64,000 nucleotides of DNA, taken from contig NZ_MAOI01000079.1 of NCBI RefSeq assembly GCF_001884235.1, forward strand, positions 1 to 64,000, given 5' to 3'. A program made the translations under genes and the position numbers. Position 1 is the stretch's first letter. The number at the start of each line of letters is the position of its first letter. Shown here in pieces: positions 1-9,366 of this stretch. This DNA is from Bacillus paramycoides (lineage in GTDB: Bacteria; Bacillota; Bacilli; Bacillales; Bacillaceae_G). The notes beneath the pieces were generated by a model that saw nothing but the letters and a program-made list of their open reading frames with translations, searched no databases and was not told where the DNA came from.

Positions 1-1
1 T

Positions 2-532
2 TGGCGGGAAGCTGAAGATCTCCCTGAGGATCTAATCTTCCGCGTCTCCTATTTGGGCGGGAACATGCCGACTTTTGCCCTGAATTTCTCTCGTCCTGGC
101 GCACAAGTGCTCCTACAATATTACAATTACCTGCGTTTGGGGAAAAGTGGGTACTATGATGTCCAAAGGGCTTCTCAGAAAGTCGCTCTTTTTCTTAGCA
201 AGGCGATTCAGAAGATGGAGCCGTTCGAACTTTTGTCCGATGGTTCGGATATTCCGGTTTTCGCTTGGCGACTGAAAGATGGTTACACATTAAACTGGAA
301 TCTTTATGATTTATCTCGACAATTGCGTGTGTTCGGCTGGCAAGTACCCGCCTATCCATTGCCTCCAGATATGGAAGCGGTGACGATTATGCGCGTTGTG
401 GTTCGAAATGGATTTTCCATGGATCTCGCGCATTTATTTTTGAGGAACCTCAAACAGGCCGTTGCCTTTCTGGATTCCCTGGACGGGCCTATGCCACATG
501 ATACGAAATGTGATAATGGGTTTCATCACTAA
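2..532 (+). CDS. gadB: Glutamate decarboxylase, C-terminal part (5' end outside window)
   Basis: The reading frame is open from the first full codon at base 2 and ends at the TAA at 530-532, so 176 C-terminal residues are visible. They match the small domain and tail of bacterial PLP-dependent glutamate decarboxylase (GYYDVQRAS, FAWRL, LFLRNL and a His-rich tail DNGFHH). The enzyme converts glutamate to GABA while consuming a proton, a known acid-resistance reaction. The PLP lysine lies upstream of the window and cannot be checked. An internal ATG at 53 is not the start because homologous sequence continues upstream of it. A hairpin follows at 599-632. The family call is secure; the state of the N-terminal half is unknown. 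Confidence 0.9.
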   Translation, partial: WREAEDLPEDLIFRVSYLGGNMPTFALNFSRPGAQVLLQYYNYLRLGKSGYYDVQRASQKVALFLSKAIQKMEPFELLSDGSDIPVFAWRLKDGYTLNWNLYDLSRQLRVFGWQVPAYPLPPDMEAVTIMRVVVRNGFSMDLAHLFLRNLKQAVAFLDSLDGPMPHDTKCDNGFHH

Positions 533-598
533 GTGGGGACAGATCCCGTAGTCATTAAGTTGAGCTAACCACCGGTGAAATTAACTATCTTAGATGAA

Positions 599-632
599 TC
601 CCTCCATTAAGAAATTTATTGGAGGGACTTTT
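599..632 (+). terminator. Terminator after glutamate decarboxylase
   Basis: TCCCTCCA at 599-606 pairs with TGGAGGGA at 620-627 and is followed by CTTTTTA. The 3' arm also resembles a ribosome binding site for the ATG at 634, which makes that short reading frame ambiguous. Confidence 0.55.
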
Positions 633-633
633 T

Positions 634-984
634 ATGGAGATTAAGTCGACCAATAAGGATATGCTTTATACAGAAGAAAAGTTTATATCTCTTATCGGTT
701 GGGGGAACAGGTTAAGCACCCGATCTGATAAATAGACAGAGAGATTCCGCATATTGACTCGAAAAATAGCTATAAATAATCAGGGTCGCCTCATCTTTCC
801 TCATGAAAAGATCAAAAAAGCTCTCAAAGATATGGAGAGAGAAGGAGTGGATATTGTATTTTCTTCCTTTTTTCCTGGTTTCGAAAGATGGATTGAATTA
901 CCTAGAATTAATGAAGTATTATCTGTCATAAACCGAATGAAACATCTGAATTCTATTCAGATTGAGCCCTCTGAACACCTTTAA
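634..984 (+). pseudogene. Unrecognised reading frame interrupted by an amber codon
   Basis: An ATG at 634 sits 7 bases after GGAGGG and opens a frame of 33 codons ending at TAG (733-735). The same frame then continues without a stop to 984, giving 76 further codons from the TTG at 754. The second part contains NNQGRLIFPHEKIKKAL and FFPGFERWIELPRI. I do not recognise the family. A faint likeness to swapped-hairpin AbrB/MraZ-type regulators is only an impression. It could be one gene broken by a nonsense mutation, two short genes, or non-coding. The decayed surroundings (broken chorismate mutase and IS231 debris) favour a pseudogene. Confidence 0.3.
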
Positions 985-988
985 TTAC

Positions 989-1258
989 GACATAATTATT
1001 GATTATCTTGATAATCAAATAGTTATGTTAATTAGTGAAAGAAGTAGATACGTTGAACAAGCTGCAAAATTCAAAAAGGATACTGAAGATGTTAAAGCAC
1101 CAAAAAGAGTTGAAGCTGTAATTTAAAAAGTTAGAACAATTGCTGATGAAAATAATATAAATCCTGATATTATTGAACAAGTATATAGAACAATGATTTC
1201 TTACTTTATAAATCACGAATTAATCCATCATTCAAAAATAGATAATAAACAAGGGTAA
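989..1258 (+). pseudogene. Broken AroQ-type chorismate mutase
   Basis: Read from 989 the frame gives DYLDNQIVMLISERSRYVE, then AAKFK, then VKAPKRVEAVI, a stop (TAA 1124-1126), and after it KVRTIADENNINPDIIEQVY and RTMISYFINHELIHHSK, ending at 1258. This is the three-helix AroQ chorismate mutase pattern: ID..D..iv.L..eR on helix 1, K in the AAKFK position, and the p.R...vi helix. One base change (AAA to TAA in an A-rich run) explains the internal stop. The 5' end is also eroded, as no good start or ribosome binding site precedes the helix-1 sequence. An intact protein would convert chorismate to prephenate or act as an isochorismate lyase. Confidence 0.75.
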
Positions 1259-1341
1259 ATTACAAGATGCAATACAATAATTGGTCGGAAACGTATTATA
1301 TCCTATATATTCAGCAATCGGGCTCTTTAATGGAGCAATGA

Positions 1342-1386
1342 AAAAAGCCTAATTTCTTCACATTAAATTGAGAAATTAGGCTTTTT
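1342..1386. terminator. Bidirectional-looking terminator
   Basis: AAAAGCCTAATTTCT (1342-1356) pairs with AGAAATTAGGCTTTT (1371-1386), a long stem flanked by A and T runs. It lies downstream of the chorismate mutase remnant. Confidence 0.8.
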
Positions 1387-1484
1387 AATATTGAAATTTC
1401 CTTAACGTTGTAAATTCGCATTTTCCTGACGCTACCCCATCGCTATCAAGCTAATAAAACAAAATACCCCATAAAATGAAAAAC

Positions 1485-1523
1485 ACACTGTTCTTTCTGT
1501 AAAATCATAGGAAAGGATAGTGT
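1485..1523 (+). mobile_element. Solo IS231-type leader hairpin (copy 1)
   Basis: Stem 1485-1497 / 1511-1523 with the loop TGTaaaATCATAG, followed by a T run. The same hairpin with nearly the same loop occurs at 2362-2400 and 3608-3646, and in both of those it is followed by the N-terminal codons of an IS231-type transposase. Here only the hairpin survives; the sequence after it does not encode the transposase start. The stretch 1259-1628 holds this hairpin, the terminator at 1342-1386, and nothing else I can identify. Confidence 0.55.
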
Positions 1524-1628
1524 TTTTTATAGTTATTTCAGATTTGTATCAAATACACAAATGAATGTAAAGACTGTTTTTTTCTTTTTGTTAGGAATAT
1601 AATCAAGGGAATTTATGGGAAAGGAACG

Positions 1629-2276
1629 TTGTCACATATGAATAAACAAAAAGAATATTGGAATGGAGTAGCAAATGAAAAAGAATTCACGACACCTTTT
1701 CAACTTGACTTATTCTCAAAGTATGTAAATAAGGATTCAATCTTATTGGACTATGGATGCGGGTACGGAAGAACATTACTTGAACTAAAAGAACAACAAT
1801 TTACGAATTTATATGGTGTGGATTTTTCAGAAGAAATGATTAAACGGGCTAAATCAAATGATATGGCTATTGATTTTAATATTGTTAAAAGCGGGAAACT
1901 TCCCTTCCCGGATAATTTTTTTGATTCCGTTTTATTATTTGCAGTTCTAACCTGTGTATACCAAAATCAAGAACAGGATTCTATTTTAAATGAAATTAAA
2001 CGGGTATTAAAACCAGAAGGTATTATTTATATTAATGATTTTTTACTAAATGAGGATGAAAGAAATAAAACACGCTATGAACAGTATGTTGATAAGTATG
2101 GCACTTATGGCGTGTTTGAATTATCTGACGGAGCTATTTTGCGCCATCATAGTGAAAAGCGTGTAAAGGAATGGACAAATACTTTTGAGAAATTAGAGTA
2201 TGAAAAAGTAGAGTACGTAACAATGAATGGTAACCGTTCTAATGGATTAGTATATATAGGTAGGGTGAAAAAGTAG
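1629..2276 (+). CDS. Class I SAM-dependent methyltransferase
   Basis: A 215-residue protein with the class I methyltransferase fold. Motif I is DYGCGYGR at residues 41-48, the acidic residue after strand 2 is D65 (YGVDFSEEM), motif II/III is around LPFPDNFFDSVLL (91-103), and IKRVLKPEGIIYI marks strand 5. It methylates an unknown small molecule or protein in the cytosol using S-adenosylmethionine. AAGGA at 1621-1625 is followed by TTG at 1629 (short spacing) and ATG at 1638 (long spacing), so the start is uncertain by three codons. It stands alone, with IS231 remnants on both sides; nothing in the context points to a substrate. Confidence 0.85.
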   Translation: MSHMNKQKEYWNGVANEKEFTTPFQLDLFSKYVNKDSILLDYGCGYGRTLLELKEQQFTNLYGVDFSEEMIKRAKSNDMAIDFNIVKSGKLPFPDNFFDSVLLFAVLTCVYQNQEQDSILNEIKRVLKPEGIIYINDFLLNEDERNKTRYEQYVDKYGTYGVFELSDGAILRHHSEKRVKEWTNTFEKLEYEKVEYVTMNGNRSNGLVYIGRVKK

Positions 2277-2361
2277 AATAACTTGTAATATACTAATAGC
2301 GAAACAAAATTACAATAAAGTTTATTTACATGTAATCTAAAATGTCCAAAAAATATAAAAT

Positions 2362-2629
2362 ACGTTATTCTTTCTGTGGAATCATAGGAAAGTATGGCGT
2401 TTCTATGTCTATTTCTGTATCTGATGAATTACAACTATTTGCTCAAGAATTTTAAAAATTCTTATCTCTAAATACCTTACGAGATATTGCTAGAGATGTT
2501 TGTTTTGTACAACGAATCGGTAGGTACCAAGCAAAAGACTTAGTTGCTTTATGTGTTTGGATGAGTCAAAATGTCGCTAAAACCTCTTTCACATGCATGG
2601 AATATACAGGGATTTACAACTTGATATAG
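2362..2629 (+). mobile_element. IS231-family 5' remnant with decayed transposase head (copy 2)
   Basis: A hairpin at 2362-2374 / 2388-2400 precedes an ATG at 2405. The frame reads MSISVSDELQLFAQEF, stop (2453-2455), then KFLSLNTLRDIARDVCFVQR and YQAKDLVALCVWMSQNVAKT, ending at 2627-2629. This is the N-terminus of the IS4/IS231-type transposases common in the B. cereus group; the catalytic DDE part and both element ends are missing. IS231 leaders are known to carry such a hairpin upstream of the transposase start, where it blocks transcription and translation entering from outside. The element is dead. Bases 2277-2674 contain nothing else recognisable. Confidence 0.75.
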
Positions 2630-2674
2630 AACATAAATAGGAGGAGTTTATACTGTAAATAAGGGGACATACAT

Positions 2675-3481
2675 ATGGAATTAGAATCGGAGGTTAACGC
2701 AATCGTTTTAGATTTGGATGGTACTTTATTAAATTCACAAAAGAAAGTGTCAGAAAGAAATAGAAAGGCTATACTGGAGTGTCTGAAAAAAGGAATAAAG
2801 GTTATTTTTGCTACAGCAAGGGCGCCACGATCAGTTAAAGTTTTTCTTCCTCACGAACTTCAAGACATTGCAACTATGATTTACTACAATGGAGCTTTGG
2901 TAGTAGATAAAGCATTAGGTTACAGACAATATTACCCGATTGAATTAGCTATCACAAATGAAATTATAGAATTTGTTATTACTCACCAGGCTAATGCATG
3001 CCTTTCAGTTGAATCGGAAGATACATGGTACAGTAATAAAACATTGGATTACAACAAAACCATGAATGCAGTTGTAAACCCAATTGTAGTTCCATTAAAT
3101 GAATTAAAAAAAGTTAGTGCTTCGAAATTATTAATCTCACAATATCCTCACTATGAAAAACTACAAAAACAGTTTGCGCATAAAGTAAGTACGCTATGTA
3201 CCGATGCAGGAACTTTAACTCAAATCATGGCAAAAGGTGTTTCTAAAGAACGAGCTGTAAGGGATATCTGTACTCAAAATAATATATCTATGGGTAGCAT
3301 AATGGTCTTTGGAGACGATTGGAATGATTTAGAGCTATTCTATACGTGTGGTTTTCCAATTGCTATGGGAAATGCAATACCTAAATTGAAGGATGCTGCA
3401 TATTTTATTACCGATACCAATGATAAAGATGGTGTAGCTCAAGTATTAGAAAAGTTAATTTGTACTGTTAACAACAGTTAA
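2675..3481 (+). CDS. Cof-type HAD-superfamily phosphatase
   Basis: A 268-residue HAD hydrolase. Motif I is DLDGT with D13 and D15, the motif III lysine lies in KGVSKERAV (187-195), and motif IV is GDDWND (213-218). The large C2B-type cap between residues about 85 and 190 is typical of the Cof/YkrA subfamily, which dephosphorylates sugar phosphates, nucleotides or flavin nucleotides. The length is normal and all catalytic residues are present. AAGGGGAC precedes the ATG at 2675 with good spacing. It lies alone between two IS231 scars. The substrate cannot be told from sequence. Confidence 0.88.
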   Translation: MELESEVNAIVLDLDGTLLNSQKKVSERNRKAILECLKKGIKVIFATARAPRSVKVFLPHELQDIATMIYYNGALVVDKALGYRQYYPIELAITNEIIEFVITHQANACLSVESEDTWYSNKTLDYNKTMNAVVNPIVVPLNELKKVSASKLLISQYPHYEKLQKQFAHKVSTLCTDAGTLTQIMAKGVSKERAVRDICTQNNISMGSIMVFGDDWNDLELFYTCGFPIAMGNAIPKLKDAAYFITDTNDKDGVAQVLEKLICTVNNS

Positions 3482-3607
3482 AAGGATAGAATGGTTACTT
3501 CCTATATCGAAAATTATGTGAATTTGTAATGTTATCAAACGACTGTATGATTGTACCGTTACATTGCCATAAAGCTAAGGTTTCACACTATACATTAAGC
3601 AAAAAAG

Positions 3608-3694
3608 ACGTTATTCTTTCTGTAGAATCATAGGAAAGGATGGCGTTTTTGTATGTTTATTTCTGTATCTGATGAATTATAATTATTTGCTCAG
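3608..3694 (+). mobile_element. IS231-family 5' remnant (copy 3) fused to a deacetylase stub
   Basis: A hairpin at 3608-3620 / 3634-3646 and an ATG at 3653 start the same transposase N-terminus as at 2405: MFISVSDEL, a stop at 3680-3682, then LFAQE. From about 3695 the frame changes without a shift into polysaccharide deacetylase sequence. The junction marks where the IS body and the 5' part of the deacetylase gene were lost together. Confidence 0.7.
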
Positions 3695-3973
3695 GAAATT
3701 CGTAATCAAATTGTAGAAGCAGGAATAAAAGTTTGGGATTGGACAATAGACTCAAATAATTGGAAATTAAAAGATAATCCAAATCAGATTATAGAAGATG
3801 TAAAAAAACAGACAGCAGAAGATGTAGAAGTTGTTTTAATGCATGAAAAGGCGCAAACATTACAAGCTCTTCCTGAAATTATTAAATTTTATAAAGAAAA
3901 AGGATATGAATTTGGTGTTTACAATGATGCGGATCATTTCTGACTAAATTTCCAGAAAGATCAACGTCTATAG
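3695..3973 (+). pseudogene. Polysaccharide deacetylase, 3' stub
   Basis: The frame encodes VEAGIKVWDWTIDSNNWKL, EDVEVVLMHEKAQTLQALPE and IIKFYKEKGYEFGVYNDADH, then a TGA (3941-3943) where homologues appear to have a tyrosine codon, then LNFQKDQRL and a natural-looking stop at 3971-3973. This is the last third of a NodB-type polysaccharide (peptidoglycan or chitin) deacetylase: W-D-W-T and the LMHEK histidine strand are family marks. The metal-binding N-terminal motifs are gone and the gene is fused to an IS231 head. Bases 3482-3607 and 3974-4083 show nothing further. Confidence 0.75.
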
Positions 3974-4083
3974 TATTTACATGGTTATCTTTAAAAAGTG
4001 GTTTTTATCAGTCAAAATGTTATCTAATTTTACTAATAAAAGCACTGGTGATTTTTTATTACTAAATCAATAACTAAGCCAAA

Positions 4084-4120
4084 AGTCGATTTCCTATACG
4101 ATAAAGAAATCGGCTTTTTT
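4084..4120. terminator. Terminator between deacetylase stub and YxeA gene
   Basis: GTCGATTTC (4085-4093) pairs with GAAATCGGC (4106-4114), followed by a T run on the plus strand. It probably served the deacetylase gene. Confidence 0.6.
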
Positions 4121-4134
4121 GTTTATATACTATA

Positions 4135-4485
4135 TTACAATTGTCCCTTTATTTTCTCCGGAATATCCTTTTCAGAAATGACCTCATAAGAATAAACATA
4201 CCTACCTTTCACATGAATTTTTAAGTAGGTTTTTCTTATAAAGTCATTAGGAGTGTTAGTTCCTACTGTATATTCTTTCTCATTCCTTGATTCATCAACA
4301 CATTTTAATGAGTACATAGCTCTTCCATTATGATTATAATCCGGAACGCCATATCCCTTCGCAATGGCGTATACATTTTTTTCTTCAGCAATCGGATTAA
4401 ATCTGTCCAAATCCCCGCGTAACATGAAAGGTAGTAAGTATATAGGAAGGCTTATTCCTATTATGCAAAGTGCAAATTTCTTCAT
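4135..4485 (-). CDS. YxeA-family (DUF1093) exported protein
   Basis: A 116-residue protein with a basic start and one hydrophobic segment (about residues 5-22), which is either a signal peptide or a membrane anchor. The rest forms a small beta-rich domain (residues 35-108) with the YxeA/DUF1093 pattern: YAIAKGYGVPDYN, Y-LKCVDE and YLKIHVKGRYVYSYEVI. Homologues are small secreted OB-like proteins of unknown role. AAAGGAGAAAC lies just before the ATG on the minus strand. It is monocistronic and its 3' end abuts the hairpin at 4084-4120. Confidence 0.75.
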   Translation of the reverse strand: MKKFALCIIGISLPIYLLPFMLRGDLDRFNPIAEEKNVYAIAKGYGVPDYNHNGRAMYSLKCVDESRNEKEYTVGTNTPNDFIRKTYLKIHVKGRYVYSYEVISEKDIPEKIKGQL

Positions 4486-4632
4486 TATTGTTTCTCCTTT
4501 TGCGTATTTACATTTTTCAGTATAGAAAAAACTTCTTATGAATATAGAGGGAAATTCCTTAAGTTTTTCTTAAAACAGGTTTTTAAAGTACGGTTATTTT
4601 AACCAAAATTTTCATGGAAACACCTTTTAAAA

Positions 4633-4667
4633 GAACGTAAGTTCGTATATAATAAGAACAAACGTTC
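4633..4667 (+). promoter_or_regulatory. uvrX promoter with two LexA-type SOS boxes
   Basis: Two GAAC-N4-GTTC palindromes, the Gram-positive LexA (DinR) core, lie at 4633-4644 (GAACGTAAGTTC) and 4656-4667 (GAACAAACGTTC). A TATAAT at 4648-4653 sits between them, so bound LexA would cover both the -10 box and the start of transcription. The -35 region is weak. Confidence 0.85.
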
Positions 4668-4687
4668 TTTTGTTAGGAGTGATTCCC

Positions 4688-5953
4688 TTGTATGATTATT
4701 CTCTATTGCCAAATCGAATTATTCTTTGTGTAGATCTTCGTAGCTTTTATGCGAGCGTTTCATGTATTAAAAGAGGACTTGATCCACGTTATACAAAATT
4801 GGCTGTCGTAGGAGATGTAAATCGGAGTGGATCGATCGTATTAGCAGCAACACCACCATTAAAAGCATTAGGAGTAAAGAAGATGGCACGTTTGTACGAA
4901 ATACCAAAGCGGCCAGATATTATTATTGTGAATCCAATTATGCATACGTATATGAAGTGTTCAACTTACATAACAGGTTTAGCTTTGCAATATGTTGCAC
5001 CGGAAGATTTTCATCAATATAGTATCGACGAGTTTTTCATGGATATGACTGCAAGTATTCATTTATTTGCGAGTAACCCGTGCGAGTTCGCATTAAAGTT
5101 CAAGCGAGAAATATATGAACGTACAAGGATTGAAAGTACGATTGGTATCGGGCCGAATTTATTATTGAGTAAAGTAGCGATGGATATGGAAGCGAAAAAG
5201 AATAAAGATGGAATAGCGCATTGGACATATGACGATATACCCGAGAAGTTATGGAGCATTAGACCGCTCAGTAAATTTTGGGGTATATCGTATAAAACAG
5301 AAATGAAATTGAATCGAAAAGGTATACATACAATTGGAGAATTAGCGCAGTATCCTTTGAAATATTTAAAGCAATCTTTCGGTGTAATAGGAGAAGAATT
5401 ACATCTACATAGTAACGGGATTGATTTTAGCAGAATCGCAGAGAAATATGTTCCAGCGACAACATCTATAGCGAAGAGCCAAATATTATTTCGTGATTAC
5501 TCGATAGAAGAGTTCGTCGTTATTTTATTAGAGCATGTAGAAGAAGTTTGTTATAGGTTGAGAAGAGAAAAGAAATGCGCTCAAACAATCCATTTTTCAG
5601 TTGGATATAGCAAGGAATATGGCGGGGGAATAAGAAAGGCACATACGTTAAACCGGGCAACAAATTTAACGCTGGATATTTATAATGTTTGTACATATTT
5701 TTTATACGAGCGTCATACAGGGGAGCCGATTCGATCGATAAGTATTTCGTTAACAAATTTAATAAATGAAGGAGAAGAGCAAATTTCACTTTTCGATAAC
5801 ATTATACAAAGAGAAAAAGAAATGCGATTAACGAAAGTCATGGACGAGATTCGAACACGATTTGGTAAGAACAGTATTTTACGGGGGATTTCCTACACGA
5901 GCGTCGCAACAGCAAGATATAGAAACACATTATTAGGGGGTCATAAATCGTGA
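4688..5953 (+). CDS. uvrX: Y-family DNA polymerase UvrX (translesion synthesis)
   Basis: A 421-residue Y-family polymerase of the UvrX/YqjW type. The catalytic acids are in CVDLRSFYA (D16) and SIDEFF (D114, E115). Palm, fingers, thumb (helix-hairpin-helix around FWGISYKTEMKLNRKG) and little-finger domains follow. EEQISLFDN near the C-terminus contains a QxxLF beta-clamp binding motif. It copies past lesions at low fidelity. The start is taken as TTG 4688 because AGGAG at 4675-4679 is 8 bases upstream; an upstream TTG at 4670 would overlap the SOS box. The stop codon overlaps the GTG start of the YolD-like gene, and the two form an SOS operon behind two LexA boxes. Confidence 0.92.
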   Translation: MYDYSLLPNRIILCVDLRSFYASVSCIKRGLDPRYTKLAVVGDVNRSGSIVLAATPPLKALGVKKMARLYEIPKRPDIIIVNPIMHTYMKCSTYITGLALQYVAPEDFHQYSIDEFFMDMTASIHLFASNPCEFALKFKREIYERTRIESTIGIGPNLLLSKVAMDMEAKKNKDGIAHWTYDDIPEKLWSIRPLSKFWGISYKTEMKLNRKGIHTIGELAQYPLKYLKQSFGVIGEELHLHSNGIDFSRIAEKYVPATTSIAKSQILFRDYSIEEFVVILLEHVEEVCYRLRREKKCAQTIHFSVGYSKEYGGGIRKAHTLNRATNLTLDIYNVCTYFLYERHTGEPIRSISISLTNLINEGEEQISLFDNIIQREKEMRLTKVMDEIRTRFGKNSILRGISYTSVATARYRNTLLGGHKS

Positions 5954-6291
5954 AAAATGCTAATATGCCAAAAGGAAGAGGTATGGTAAAGTGGCAACCA
6001 TTCGCTAGTATGCCAGAGCAGTTCGCAACTATTAAAGAAATGATACATAAGCAAACGAAAGTCCCGCGTCCAATCTTAACGCAAGATGCAAAAGAAATGA
6101 TTGAAAATAAGCTATTATGTTCATTTTTAGGTGAGGAAGAGGTTTTACTTACATATTATAAAGATGGCTATCTATATAAAAATTACATAACAGTAGCTGA
6201 TATAAATCCATTAAATGAGATGATTACTTGTACGGATGCTTTTCGTAATAAAAGAATTTTTAAGTTTGTTGATGTAATTGAAGTGAATTAG
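5950..6291 (+). CDS. YolD-like protein (partner of UvrX)
   Basis: A 113-residue YolD-family protein starting at a GTG that overlaps the uvrX stop by four bases. The N-terminal half has the family signature MPKGRGMVKWQPFASMPEQ; the C-terminal half is a short beta-rich part (EEVLLTYYKDGYL, ITCTDAFRNKRIFKFVDVI). YolD-like genes are commonly paired with uvrX/yqjW in SOS operons of bacilli and their prophages; their biochemical role is not established. The last 120 bases are repeated almost exactly at 11898-12017. Confidence 0.88.
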   Translation: MKNANMPKGRGMVKWQPFASMPEQFATIKEMIHKQTKVPRPILTQDAKEMIENKLLCSFLGEEEVLLTYYKDGYLYKNYITVADINPLNEMITCTDAFRNKRIFKFVDVIEVN

Positions 6292-6424
6292 AGGGAGGGG
6301 AAATAAAAATAATTATCTCTTCCTAACTTAATTATATCATGTAATTAACGGTCAAAATAGACTGTTTATTCTCATTTACTCTTGCTACAATCAATAGCAC
6401 ATGAACAGTAAGGAGAGGTGCTGA

Positions 6425-9031
<2,607 letters not shown>

Positions 9032-9048
9032 TTGTGCCTTAGATAAAT

Positions 9049-9092
9049 AAAGAGATCATCCACTAAATATAGTGGATGATCTCTTTATTTTT
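9049..9092 (+). terminator. rph terminator
   Basis: AAAGAGATCATCCACT (9049-9064) pairs perfectly with AGTGGATGATCTCTTT (9071-9086), followed by ATTTTTTT. It is a textbook intrinsic terminator. Confidence 0.95.
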
Positions 9093-9254
9093 TTAAGCCA
9101 GCTGCTATCACCTGAAACTGAAAATAAAAATGAGCATGTGAATTGGATTTCTTTGAATGTCTCTGTCGTAGAAGGAAACATACATGCCGCGATTCTAATT
9201 CACATGCAAGAAGCAACCATAGACATCGATGAATCAGAATGTATATCAATCTAA
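9072..9254 (+). other. Short reading frame or gene fragment of unknown origin
   Basis: The frame begins inside the rph terminator, so its first codons are not a credible start. The part from about 9100 to 9254 (SPETENKNEHVNWISLNVSV, AAILIHMQEATIDIDESECI) reads like the tail of a small soluble protein. No ribosome binding site is visible. I do not recognise the family; it may be a truncated gene 3' end left behind when rph settled here. Confidence 0.25.
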
Positions 9255-9366
9255 AACAAAGAATATTTTCAAAAATATTACAAATTAAGACAATATATTG
9301 AGAATTATTTGAATATTCTTTATTATATAAACGTTGGAACGTATTTAATATTGGGGAGGAATAGGG

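Noticed and set aside
532-598. Possible insertion sequence end (GTGGGGACAGATCCC) after glutamate decarboxylase
   Set aside because: No matching inverted repeat or transposase sequence was found in the window.
1028-1216. 62-codon minus-strand frame
   Set aside because: It is the antisense of the chorismate mutase pseudogene, which explains the sequence fully.
9255-9366. PlcR box (TATGnAn4TnCATA) upstream of inhA
   Set aside because: I searched the leader by eye and found only AT-rich palindromic stretches such as AATATTTT-CA-AAAATATT; no PlcR consensus is present.
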